From Streptomyces sp. NBC_01214 (lineage in GTDB: Bacteria; Actinomycetota; Actinomycetes; Streptomycetales; Streptomycetaceae): DNA of 64,000 nt. The notes below the pieces were generated by a model. The model made no database searches. It was not told the DNA's origin and worked only from the letters and a program-made list of their open reading frames with translations. How positions within the stretch are numbered: the first letter of the stretch is position 1; every line of letters begins with the position of its first letter. The stretch lies in assembly GCF_026340975.1 (NCBI RefSeq), contig NZ_JAPEOS010000001.1:3133001-3197000 (forward strand), written 5' to 3'. Position numbers and translations under genes: made by a program. Of the stretch, positions 8,635-15,352 are shown in pieces.

Positions 8635-9176
8635 ACCTCCGGCGTCACGGACGCGCGGTGCTGCTTGGCCAGGTCCACGTACATCAGGGCGTTGACCTTG
8701 ATGCCCTCGCGCTCCTCGTCGGTCAGCTCACGGCGCACCTTCGCGGGCACGCCCGCCACCAGCGAGCCGGGCGGTACGACCATCCCCTGCGGGACCAGGG
8801 CCTGCGCGGCCACCAGCGAACCGGCGCCGATGACGGCGCCGTTCAGCACGGTCGCACCCATGCCGATCAGGCAGTCGTCCTCGACGGTGCAGCCGTGCAC
8901 GACGGCGTTGTGGCCGATGGAGACGCGCTCGCCGATCGAGACCGGGAAGCCGGGGTCCACGTGCACCGTGCAGTTGTCCTGCACGTTGCTGTCGGCGCCG
9001 AGCGTGATCGGGCCGCAGTCGGCGCGCAGCACCGCCGAGTACCAGATGCTCGCGCCCGCGGCGAGGGTGACATCGCCGACCACGACCGAGGTCGGAGCCG
9101 TGAAGGCCGTCGGGTCGATCTCCGGGTTCTTGCCGCCGACACCCGCCACGAGTGCCTGGGCCACCTGGTGCGTCAT
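8631..9176 (-). CDS. Gamma-carbonic anhydrase family protein (left-handed beta-helix)
   Basis: The 181-aa protein is a hexapeptide-repeat trimer of the YrdA/CaiE/gamma-CA type. Three histidines placed as metal ligands are visible: His72 (TVHVD), His89 and His94 (IGHNAVVHGC). The usual family segment GMGATVLNGAVIGAGSLVAAQALV follows. Gamma-CAs bind Zn or Fe and may hydrate CO2, but many YrdA-type members show no activity after purification, so catalysis is uncertain. The start is ATG 9176 with AGAGGAAG upstream. It is convergent with the ankyrin gene (shared CTAG at 8631-8634). Confidence 0.88.
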   Translation of the reverse strand: MTHQVAQALVAGVGGKNPEIDPTAFTAPTSVVVGDVTLAAGASIWYSAVLRADCGPITLGADSNVQDNCTVHVDPGFPVSIGERVSIGHNAVVHGCTVEDDCLIGMGATVLNGAVIGAGSLVAAQALVPQGMVVPPGSLVAGVPAKVRRELTDEEREGIKVNALMYVDLAKQHRASVTPEV

Positions 9177-9314
9177 GTTCTCTTCCTCTGCGTCCGTCGT
9201 CCGGTTGCCGCGCTAACGGCACCGTAGGCCACGCGGGCCGCCGCACCGGCGATGGGGTGAAGATCACAGGAGTGTGGCCGGGGCGGGCCGGGCCCGGCGC
9301 ACTACCGTGGCCGG

Positions 9315-10061
9315 GTGCCGAAGAAACAGAACACGTTCTCATCTCTGACGGCCGCGCGTCGCCGGTTGGCGAGCCGCGTGGTCCACACCGGCTGGCGCTG
9401 GATGCAGCAGGCCGGTGCGGTCACCGCGCAGACCCCGGGGCGGCTCAGGTTCGGTGCGATCGGGGACGGCACCCGGCTCGCCTTCCCCCAGGGCACCGTC
9501 TTCGGCGAGCGGTGGATCCGGCTCGGCGGGCACTGCATCATCGGCGAACAGGTCACCCTGACCGCCGGGATGATGCCGGACCTCGACCTGGGCTCCGAGC
9601 CGATGCTGGTGCTCGGTGACGGGGTGGTCATAGGCCGCAACAGTCATGTCATCGCCGACGCCCGGATCGCCATCGGCGCGAACACCTTCTGTGGACCCGG
9701 GGTCTACATCACGTCCACCAACCACAGCTACGACGACCCGCACGAGCCCATCGGCCGGCAGTGGCCGCGCAGCGCACCCGTGGAGATCGGCCCCGGGTGC
9801 TGGCTCGGCACCGGCGCGGTGATCCTGCCGGGCGCGCGCCTCGGCCGCAACGTGGTGGTGGCCGCGGGCGCCGTCGTACGGGGCGAGGTCCCGGACCACG
9901 CCGTGGTGGCGGGGGCGCCGGCGCGCATCGTGCGGCGCTGGAAGCCGGAGACGGGCTGGCAGCCGCCGCTGCGCACGCCGACGCCGGTGCCGATCCCGGA
10001 CGGGATGACCCCGGAGCAGCTGCGCGGTCTGGCCGAACTCGCGGAGGCCGAGCACTCCTAG
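9315..10061 (+). CDS. Acyltransferase of the left-handed beta-helix (LbetaH) superfamily
   Basis: This 248-aa protein starts at GTG 9315. The hexapeptide helix spans residues about 50-205 (LVLGDGVVIGRNSHVIADARIAIGANTF). It carries the NHSYDDPHEPIG loop typical of maltose/galactoside O-acetyltransferase-like enzymes, with a His that can act as catalytic base, followed by GCWLGTGAVILPGARLGRNVVVAAGAVV. These enzymes transfer acetyl or acyl groups from CoA to sugars or other hydroxyl acceptors; the acceptor is unknown. The N-terminal 45 residues are basic and the C-terminal 40 are Pro-rich. No cell-wall or antibiotic cluster flanks it. Confidence 0.82.
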   Translation: MPKKQNTFSSLTAARRRLASRVVHTGWRWMQQAGAVTAQTPGRLRFGAIGDGTRLAFPQGTVFGERWIRLGGHCIIGEQVTLTAGMMPDLDLGSEPMLVLGDGVVIGRNSHVIADARIAIGANTFCGPGVYITSTNHSYDDPHEPIGRQWPRSAPVEIGPGCWLGTGAVILPGARLGRNVVVAAGAVVRGEVPDHAVVAGAPARIVRRWKPETGWQPPLRTPTPVPIPDGMTPEQLRGLAELAEAEHS

Positions 10062-10081
10062 GCCGTGTCCGTCAAAGTCCC

Positions 10082-10160
10082 GCCTGCCCCGCGACGCCCG
10101 GCACCGCACCTCCGCCTCGCGATGCACGGCACCGCCCCTCCGCCTCGCGATGCACGGCAC
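10082..10160. repeat. Three tandem copies of a 28-bp repeat
   Basis: Two near-perfect copies sharing TCCGCCTCGCGATGCACGGC begin at 10111 and 10139 (period 28). A degenerate copy precedes them from about 10083 (GCCCCGCGACGCCCGGCACC). They fill the gap between the convergent acyltransferase and EamA genes and end 4 bp before the EamA stop codon. Confidence 0.8.
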
Positions 10161-10163
10161 TGC

Positions 10164-11030
10164 TCAGCCCGCGGCCAGGAGGACCGTTCCGGCGAGGGCC
10201 AGGCCGGCGCCCGCTGCCTGGACCGTGCGCAGCCGTTCCTTGAGTACGGCGAAGGCGGCGAGCGCGGTGATCACCGGGTAGAGCGAGGACAGTACGGCGG
10301 CCATGGTCACCGGGCCGTTCTGGGCGGCTATGGAGTACGTGCCGTTCGCTGCGACGTCCGCGAGGCCGACGAAGGCCAGGGCGGGCAGCAATCCCCACAG
10401 GAGTTTCGGGCCGGTGCCGGCCGGAAGGGCGGGGAGGCCGCGCCGGGTCTGCGTCCACAGGGCGGCGCCACCCACGGCGACATTGGTGACCCGCTGCACG
10501 AACAGCGCGAGGAACAGCCCGGTGATGGTGCTGGACGCCTCCGCGATCAGGGCCATCACGGCACCGAAGCCGAAGGCCGCGACCAGGGTGAGGACGACGG
10601 CCTGCCGCTGGACGGGCGCGCCCCGCAGCTCCGGGCCGCCCGCGAGGACGATGCCGACGACGGCCACCGCGATCCCCGCGAACTGGCCGAGGCCGGGCCG
10701 CTCGCCCAACATCAGCCCCGCGGTGACGGGTACGACCACGCCGAGGGAGCCCAGCGGCGAGACCACGCCCATCGGGCCGAGGGCCAGCGCCTTGTAGAAG
10801 CTGAGCATGGCGACCGGTCCGACCAGGCCCGCCCCGACCGCGAACCACAGCTGCGGACCGGCCTCCCGCCAGGCGCCGGTTCCGAGGACCACCGCACCGA
10901 GCACGACCACGGCCACGACCTGCGAGACGACGACCACCGTGAGCGCCGGGATCCGACGGGTCAGCAGCCCGCCGCCGAAATCAGCGAGCCCCCACAGCAC
11001 GGCTGTGGCCAGGGCGAAGAGGGCGGTCAT
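10164..11030 (-). CDS. EamA/DMT family transporter
   Basis: The 288-aa protein starts at ATG 11030 (MTALFALATAVLWGLADFGGG). I prefer it over an in-frame ATG at 11087 because the family begins directly with the first helix. It has ten hydrophobic segments in two repeated halves, the second beginning near VQRQAVVLTLVAAFGFG, as expected for drug/metabolite transporters with two EamA domains. The substrate is unknown. The gene is divergent from an XRE-cupin regulator whose probable operator lies between them, so it is the likely regulatory target. Confidence 0.88.
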   Translation of the reverse strand: MTALFALATAVLWGLADFGGGLLTRRIPALTVVVVSQVVAVVVLGAVVLGTGAWREAGPQLWFAVGAGLVGPVAMLSFYKALALGPMGVVSPLGSLGVVVPVTAGLMLGERPGLGQFAGIAVAVVGIVLAGGPELRGAPVQRQAVVLTLVAAFGFGAVMALIAEASSTITGLFLALFVQRVTNVAVGGAALWTQTRRGLPALPAGTGPKLLWGLLPALAFVGLADVAANGTYSIAAQNGPVTMAAVLSSLYPVITALAAFAVLKERLRTVQAAGAGLALAGTVLLAAG

Positions 11031-11101
11031 GGGGGCCTCGCAGTACAGTGCGGTGAACGCTGGAGTGCAGCATCGAATACAGAACACGTTAGTGCACTCT
11101 G

Positions 11102-11128
11102 TTGGACTGTGTCATCCAAAATATTGGA
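11102..11128. promoter_or_regulatory. Candidate operator: alternating TTGGA/TCCAA half-sites
   Basis: Three half-sites alternate in orientation: TTGGA 11102-11106, TCCAA 11115-11119 and TTGGA 11124-11128. The last two form TCCAA-AATA-TTGGA. They lie between the divergent EamA transporter and the XRE-cupin gene, with the last one directly before the regulator's ATG. This is a candidate autoregulatory operator; binding is inferred. Confidence 0.5.
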
Positions 11129-11132
11129 CGGA

Positions 11133-11753
11133 ATGGTGTCGGACCTCGAACAGCTCACGCAGGCGCTCGCCCGGAACCTCAAGCGGTGGCGCGGCGAACG
11201 CGGTTTCACCCTGGACTCCCTGGCGGCCCGCGCGGGAGTGAGCCGCGGGATGATCATCCAGATCGAGCAGGCCCGTACGAACCCCAGCGTCGGCACCACG
11301 GTCAGGCTGGCCGACGCACTGGGCGTCAGCATCTCCGCGCTCCTCGACCACGACCGGGGCCCGCAGGTTCGCGTCGTCCAGCCGGACCAGGTGGTGCGGA
11401 TCTGGTCCAGCGAGGCGGGCAGCTCGACGACCATGCTGATCGGCACCGACGAGCGCGGCCCGATGGAGCTGTGGACCTGGCACCTGGTGCCGGGCGAGGG
11501 GACGGACTCCGTCGCGCACCCGTCCGGCACCATCGAGATGCTGCACGTCACCGCGGGGGAGTTGACCCTGGTCGTCGGCGACGAGGAGTTCCGCGTCCCC
11601 GCCGGGGCCGCGGCCACCTTCGAGGCGAACCTCGCGCATTCCTACCGCAACGACGGCTCCGAACCGATGGAGATGACCCTCGCGGTGTCCGTCCCACCGG
11701 TCTCGCCGCCGCCCGCCCATGCCCACGGCGGCCCGGCGGCGTCCGCCCGTTAG
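11133..11753 (+). CDS. XRE family transcriptional regulator with C-terminal cupin domain
   Basis: The 206-aa protein has a helix-turn-helix at about residues 10-65 (RGFTLDSLAARAGVSRGMIIQIEQARTNPS) and a cupin_2 barrel at about 110-190 (GTIEMLHVTAGELTLVVGDEEFRVPAGAAATFEAN). HTH-cupin proteins sense a small ligand in the barrel and usually regulate a neighbouring transporter or catabolic gene. The start is uncertain: ATG 11133, GTG 11136 and GTG 11109 are all in frame. I chose 11133 because 11109 would place the coding region over the half-site palindrome. The divergent EamA transporter is the probable target. Confidence 0.85.
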   Translation: MVSDLEQLTQALARNLKRWRGERGFTLDSLAARAGVSRGMIIQIEQARTNPSVGTTVRLADALGVSISALLDHDRGPQVRVVQPDQVVRIWSSEAGSSTTMLIGTDERGPMELWTWHLVPGEGTDSVAHPSGTIEMLHVTAGELTLVVGDEEFRVPAGAAATFEANLAHSYRNDGSEPMEMTLAVSVPPVSPPPAHAHGGPAASAR

Positions 11754-11755
11754 GC

Positions 11756-12160
11756 CTACAGCGCCGGGATCTCGATCGCGGGGCAGCGGTCCATGACCAT
11801 CGTCAGCCCCGTCTCGCGGGTGCGGGCGTACGCGGCCTCGTCGATCACGCCGAGCTGGAACCAGACGGCCTCGGCGCCGACGGCGACGGCCTGGTCGGCC
11901 ACCGGCCCGGCCAGCTCGCTGTTCACGAAGACGTCCACCACGTCCACCTTGAACGGGATGTCCGCCAGTGAGGCGTACCCGGGCTCACCGTGCACGGTTT
12001 CGGCCTTGGGGTGCACGGGGACCACGCGCTTGCCGAACCGCTGGAGCACGCGGGCCACCCCGTAGGCCGCGCGGTCCTGGTTGTTCGAGAGCCCCACCAC
12101 CGCCCAGGTGTCGCCGAGCTCGGTGAGGATCTTGCGGATGGTTGCCGGATCGCCGTACAC
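11756..12160 (-). CDS. CoA-binding protein (YccU-like)
   Basis: The 134-aa protein starts at GTG 12160, preceded on its strand by GGAGGCGGCACAC. The frame continues upstream, but that part is Arg/Ser-rich and not family-like. It has a CoA-binding Rossmann fold: WAVVGLSNNQDRAAYGVARVLQRFGKRVVPVHP, then a conserved segment around VDVVDVFVNSELA and WFQLGV. Its length is usual for this single-domain family, whose physiological role is unclear. It is convergent with the XRE-cupin gene with only 2 bp between stops. Confidence 0.88.
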   Translation of the reverse strand: MYGDPATIRKILTELGDTWAVVGLSNNQDRAAYGVARVLQRFGKRVVPVHPKAETVHGEPGYASLADIPFKVDVVDVFVNSELAGPVADQAVAVGAEAVWFQLGVIDEAAYARTRETGLTMVMDRCPAIEIPAL

Positions 12161-12299
12161 GTGTGCCGCCTCCTGGTGCTCTCGTCCCCGCCCATCCGAC
12201 CGCTGCTTCTCCAGCGCGTCGGACCGGCGCTCAGCCGCATCAACCGAAAACTGCCGGGCACGATTCCCCGGCACCGGTCCCGATTCCGCGCGGTAGCCT

Positions 12300-12323
12300 C
12301 TCGTCCCGTTCGGACGGGACGAG
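12300..12323 (+). promoter_or_regulatory. Perfect hairpin just upstream of a start codon
   Basis: CTCGTCCCGT (12300-12309) and ACGGGACGAG (12314-12323) form a perfect 10-bp stem with a TCGG tetraloop. It ends 9 bp before GTG 12333, next to the only purine-rich Shine-Dalgarno-like sequence (GAGGGGCGGG). It could be an operator or a leader RNA hairpin limiting ribosome access. Confidence 0.55.
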
Positions 12324-12332
12324 GGGCGGGAC

Positions 12333-12887
12333 GTGGAGACACTGGTGGAGGGCGCCGTCGCGGAGGCCCTGCGCACGGGAGACGGCGGGGCGGTCCGCCT
12401 GTACGCGGCCGCCTGCGCCGAACGCGCGGTGCCCCTGTTCATCGGCATGCGGGCGGGCACGCCGGACCGCGAAGCCGATCTGGACCTCTGCGTGGAGTCC
12501 CTGCGCGGCCTCTGGAACGCGGACCGGGCGCTGCCCGACGCCGCCGAGCGCGTGCGCGCGCTGGAGGGTTTCCCGGAACTGCAGCCTTGCGAAGAGGGCA
12601 TCTCCGATGTCGCCGGGACCTACGCCTTCTTCGGCGTCCTCGTCCTGCGGTACGCGCTGCTGGCCCACGCCTCGGCGGAGGTCGACCACGCACTGTCCTG
12701 TGGTCACGTCGCGCTCACCGCGATGGGTCTGCTCGACCAGAACCTGGCCGACGGCGCCGGCTTCCGTGCCGAGGAGGAAGCGTTGCAAGCGCGCTCGCTG
12801 AGCGGTGGTGCCGCGGGCCTGTGGGAAGCGAGCGTCGCGGCGGGGCGCGAGAGGGTGCGGGCGGTGCTGGGCCGCCTACCCCGCTGA
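12333..12887 (+). CDS. Hypothetical protein, mostly alpha-helical (184 aa)
   Basis: I do not recognise this family. The frame has strong Streptomyces codon bias and starts at GTG 12333 (METLVEGAVAEALRTG). The sequence is rich in Ala, Leu and Glu with amphipathic helices (VDLCVESLRGLW-like and VDHALSCGHVALTAMGLLDQ), no signal peptide, no membrane span and no obvious catalytic motif. It is presumably a soluble cytoplasmic protein. It is divergent from the CoA-binding protein and overlaps the end of the convergent zinc-ribbon protein by 12 bp. Confidence 0.75.
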   Translation: METLVEGAVAEALRTGDGGAVRLYAAACAERAVPLFIGMRAGTPDREADLDLCVESLRGLWNADRALPDAAERVRALEGFPELQPCEEGISDVAGTYAFFGVLVLRYALLAHASAEVDHALSCGHVALTAMGLLDQNLADGAGFRAEEEALQARSLSGGAAGLWEASVAAGRERVRAVLGRLPR

Positions 12888-13400
12888 CGGGTCCACGTTC
12901 CAAGTCGACGGCAGGGACGCGTCGCAGAAGACGCAGACGAAGTGCTCGTCCCGGACGACGTTCAGCTGCGCGCAGGCCGGGCAGCGGCGGAAGACCACCT
13001 CGTGGGTGAAGCCGGACGGGTGCCCGATCCCCGCCGCGTCCAGAGCCTCCGCGACCTCCGGCCACGAGCCGGCGTCCGGGCAGTATCCGGTCGACTGGTT
13101 GCTCACCGCCCGGACCACCCACCGCCCGGACTCCCGCCCGAAGGTGATCTCCCCGGCGCTCAGCACCGTGCCGCCGCCGGCGCAGACCACGTGCTCGCTG
13201 CGCCGCGGTGCGAGCCGCAGCACACCGGCGCGGTCCACGACGAACGTGACGGGCTCGGACAGCTCGGCCGCCGCCGGACCCGCGGCCCAGTCCTCGAACT
13301 CCGCCGCCGAGCGGATCCTCCGGCCCCCGCCCTCCGGCCGGACGAGCGCCCTCAGCTCGGCCGGTCCCACGTACCGGTAGTGCCACCCCCGCAGTTCCAT
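12876..13400 (-). CDS. Hypothetical protein with C-terminal zinc-ribbon
   Basis: This 174-aa protein starts at ATG 13400 (MELRGWHYRYVG), not at the in-frame 13454 whose extra residues are low-complexity. Near the C-terminus CPAC (Cys140/143) and CVFC (Cys156/159) are separated by 12 residues, a four-cysteine zinc ribbon. The middle contains TFVVDRAGVLRLAPRRSEHVVCAGG and EITFGRESGRWVV, beta-rich, with no known catalytic motif. It may be an RNA-, DNA- or protein-binding adaptor, but no function is assigned. It is divergent from the yigZ gene (70 bp). Confidence 0.75.
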   Translation of the reverse strand: MELRGWHYRYVGPAELRALVRPEGGGRRIRSAAEFEDWAAGPAAAELSEPVTFVVDRAGVLRLAPRRSEHVVCAGGGTVLSAGEITFGRESGRWVVRAVSNQSTGYCPDAGSWPEVAEALDAAGIGHPSGFTHEVVFRRCPACAQLNVVRDEHFVCVFCDASLPSTWNVDPSAG

Positions 13401-13470
13401 GCCCGCCAACCTAGGGGGTGACCTGCTTCGGGCGGGCGGGGGCCCGTTCTGCACCGCTTAGGGTGGTGAG

Positions 13471-14097
13471 GTGAAGGCAGACCAGTACGTGACGGTGGCC
13501 CGTGAGGGCGTGCACGAGTCCGAGATCAATCGCTCGCGCTTCCTCTGCTCGCTCGCGCCCGCCGCGACCGAGCAGGAGGCGCAAGACTTCGTCGCGCGCA
13601 TCCGCAAGGAGCACCCCACCGCCACGCACAACTGCTTCGCCTACGTCGTCGGCGCGGACGCCTCCGTACAGAAGGCCAGCGACGACGGCGAGCCCGGCGG
13701 CACCGCCGGGGTGCCCATGCTGCAGATGCTCATGCGCCGCGACATCCGCTACGCGGTCGCCGTCGTCACCCGCTACTACGGCGGCGTGAAGCTCGGCGCC
13801 GGCGGCCTGATCAGGGCCTACGGCGGGGTCGTCGGCGAGGCCCTCGACGAGCTCGGCACCGTCACCCGGCGCCGCTACCGGCTGGCCACCGTCACCGTCG
13901 ACCACCAGCGGGCCGGCAAGACCCAGAACGACCTGCGCTCCACCGGCCGGACCGTGGTGGACCTGCGCTACGGGGCCGCGGTGGAGATCGAGGTGGCCCT
14001 CCCGGAGGCGGACCTGCCCGCCTTCGAGGCCTGGCTCGCCGACACCACCGCGGGCAGTGCCGGCCTCACCCTCGGCGGAGAGACATACGCGCCCTGA
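13471..14097 (+). CDS. YigZ / IMPACT (UPF0029) family protein
   Basis: The 208-aa protein starts at GTG 13471. The family signature DDGEPGGTAGVPMLQML (about residues 70-86) is intact, as is the following RYYGGVKLGAGGLIRAYGG. It has the N-terminal UPF0029 domain and the C-terminal DUF1949-like domain (VEIEVALPEADLPAFEAWL). Family members link to translation or ribosome quality control (IMPACT in eukaryotes), but the bacterial role is not firmly known. It is followed after 85 bp by sbcD on the same strand. Confidence 0.9.
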   Translation: MKADQYVTVAREGVHESEINRSRFLCSLAPAATEQEAQDFVARIRKEHPTATHNCFAYVVGADASVQKASDDGEPGGTAGVPMLQMLMRRDIRYAVAVVTRYYGGVKLGAGGLIRAYGGVVGEALDELGTVTRRRYRLATVTVDHQRAGKTQNDLRSTGRTVVDLRYGAAVEIEVALPEADLPAFEAWLADTTAGSAGLTLGGETYAP

Positions 14098-14182
14098 GCG
14101 CCCCCGGGGACGGGTTAGCGTAGAGGGGTTCAGCGAGCGGGAGACGACCAGGGGGAGACGGCATGTGCGGCGGGGCCGGCGA

Positions 14183-15352
14183 GTGAAGTTCCTGCACACC
14201 TCCGACTGGCACCTCGGCCGGGCCTTCCACCGGGTCAACCTGCTCGGCGCCCAGGCGGCCTTCATCGACCACCTCATCGAGACCGTGCGCGAGCGCGAGG
14301 TCGACGCCGTCCTCGTCGCCGGTGACGTCTACGACCGGGCCGTGCCTCCGCTGCCCGCCGTCGAGCTGTACGACCGGGCCCTGCACCGCCTCGCCGACCT
14401 CGGCGTCCCCACCGTGATGATCTCCGGCAACCACGACTCGGCCCGTCGCCTCGGCGTCGGCGCCGGGCTGATAGGCCGGGCCGGGATCCACCTGCGGACC
14501 GACCCGGCCGGTTGCGCCGACCCCGTCGTCCTGACCGACGTACACGGTGACGTGGCGCTGTACGGCCTGCCGTACCTGGAGCCGGCCCTGGTCAAGGACC
14601 AGTTCGGTGCGGAGAAGGTGAGCCACGAGGCGGTCCTCGGCGCCGCCATGGACCGGATCCGGGCCGACCTGGCCACCCGCGCGCCCGGCACCCGCTCGAT
14701 CGTCCTCGCACACGCCTTCGTCACGGGCGGACGGGCCAGTGACAGCGAGCGCGACATCACCGTCGGCGGGGTCGAAGCCGTACCCGCCTCCGTCTTCGCG
14801 GGCGTGGACTACGCCGCCCTGGGCCACCTCCACGGCTGCCAGACCATCGACGAACGGGTCCGCTACTCCGGTTCCCCGCTCGCCTACTCCTTCTCCGAGG
14901 CCGACCACCGCAAGAGCACGTGGCTGATCGAACTCGGCGCGCAGGGCGAGATCACCGGCGCCGAGCGGATCGACACCCCCGTCCCGCGCACCCTCGCCCG
15001 GCTCCGCGGACGGCTGGAGGACCTGCTCCGGGATCCGGCGCACCAGGTCCACGAGGACGCCTGGGTCGAAGCCACCCTCACCGACCCGGTCCGCCCCGAC
15101 GACCCCATGGCCCGCCTCACCGCCCGCTTCCCGCACACCCTCACCCTCGCCTTCGACCCCGAGGGCCGCCAGGAGGAGACCGGCGCCTCCTACGCCCAGC
15201 GCCTCAAGGGCCGCAGCGACCAGCAGATCGCCGAGGACTTCGTCGCCCACGTGCGCGGCGGAGGCCATGCGGACGAGGCCGAACGGGCCGTCCTCCAGGG
15301 CGCCTTCGACGACGTACGGGCCGACGACAGCCACCGGGAGACCCAACGATGA
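14183..15352 (+). CDS. sbcD: Exonuclease SbcCD, nuclease subunit SbcD
   Basis: The 389-aa Mre11-type phosphoesterase starts at GTG 14183 (MKFLHTSDWHLG). All metal-binding motifs are visible in order: SDWHLG, AGDVYD, SGNHDS, AHAF and GHLHG. A C-terminal capping region follows. With SbcC it forms the complex that opens and trims DNA hairpins and blocked ends in an ATP- and Mn-dependent way. Its TGA overlaps the ATG of sbcC (ATGA at 15349-15352), giving tight translational coupling. An in-frame upstream ATG at 14057 lies inside yigZ and is rejected. Confidence 0.95.
   Translation: MKFLHTSDWHLGRAFHRVNLLGAQAAFIDHLIETVREREVDAVLVAGDVYDRAVPPLPAVELYDRALHRLADLGVPTVMISGNHDSARRLGVGAGLIGRAGIHLRTDPAGCADPVVLTDVHGDVALYGLPYLEPALVKDQFGAEKVSHEAVLGAAMDRIRADLATRAPGTRSIVLAHAFVTGGRASDSERDITVGGVEAVPASVFAGVDYAALGHLHGCQTIDERVRYSGSPLAYSFSEADHRKSTWLIELGAQGEITGAERIDTPVPRTLARLRGRLEDLLRDPAHQVHEDAWVEATLTDPVRPDDPMARLTARFPHTLTLAFDPEGRQEETGASYAQRLKGRSDQQIAEDFVAHVRGGGHADEAERAVLQGAFDDVRADDSHRETQR

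Noticed and set aside
11109..11132. GTG 11109 as the start of the XRE-cupin gene
   Set aside because: It would add eight non-family residues and put the start inside the half-site palindrome. ATG 11133 or GTG 11136 fits the family better.
14163..14186. Mini-ORF MCGGAGE before sbcD
   Set aside because: It has seven codons and overlaps the sbcD start by four bases. It could couple translation, but nothing beyond the overlap supports it.
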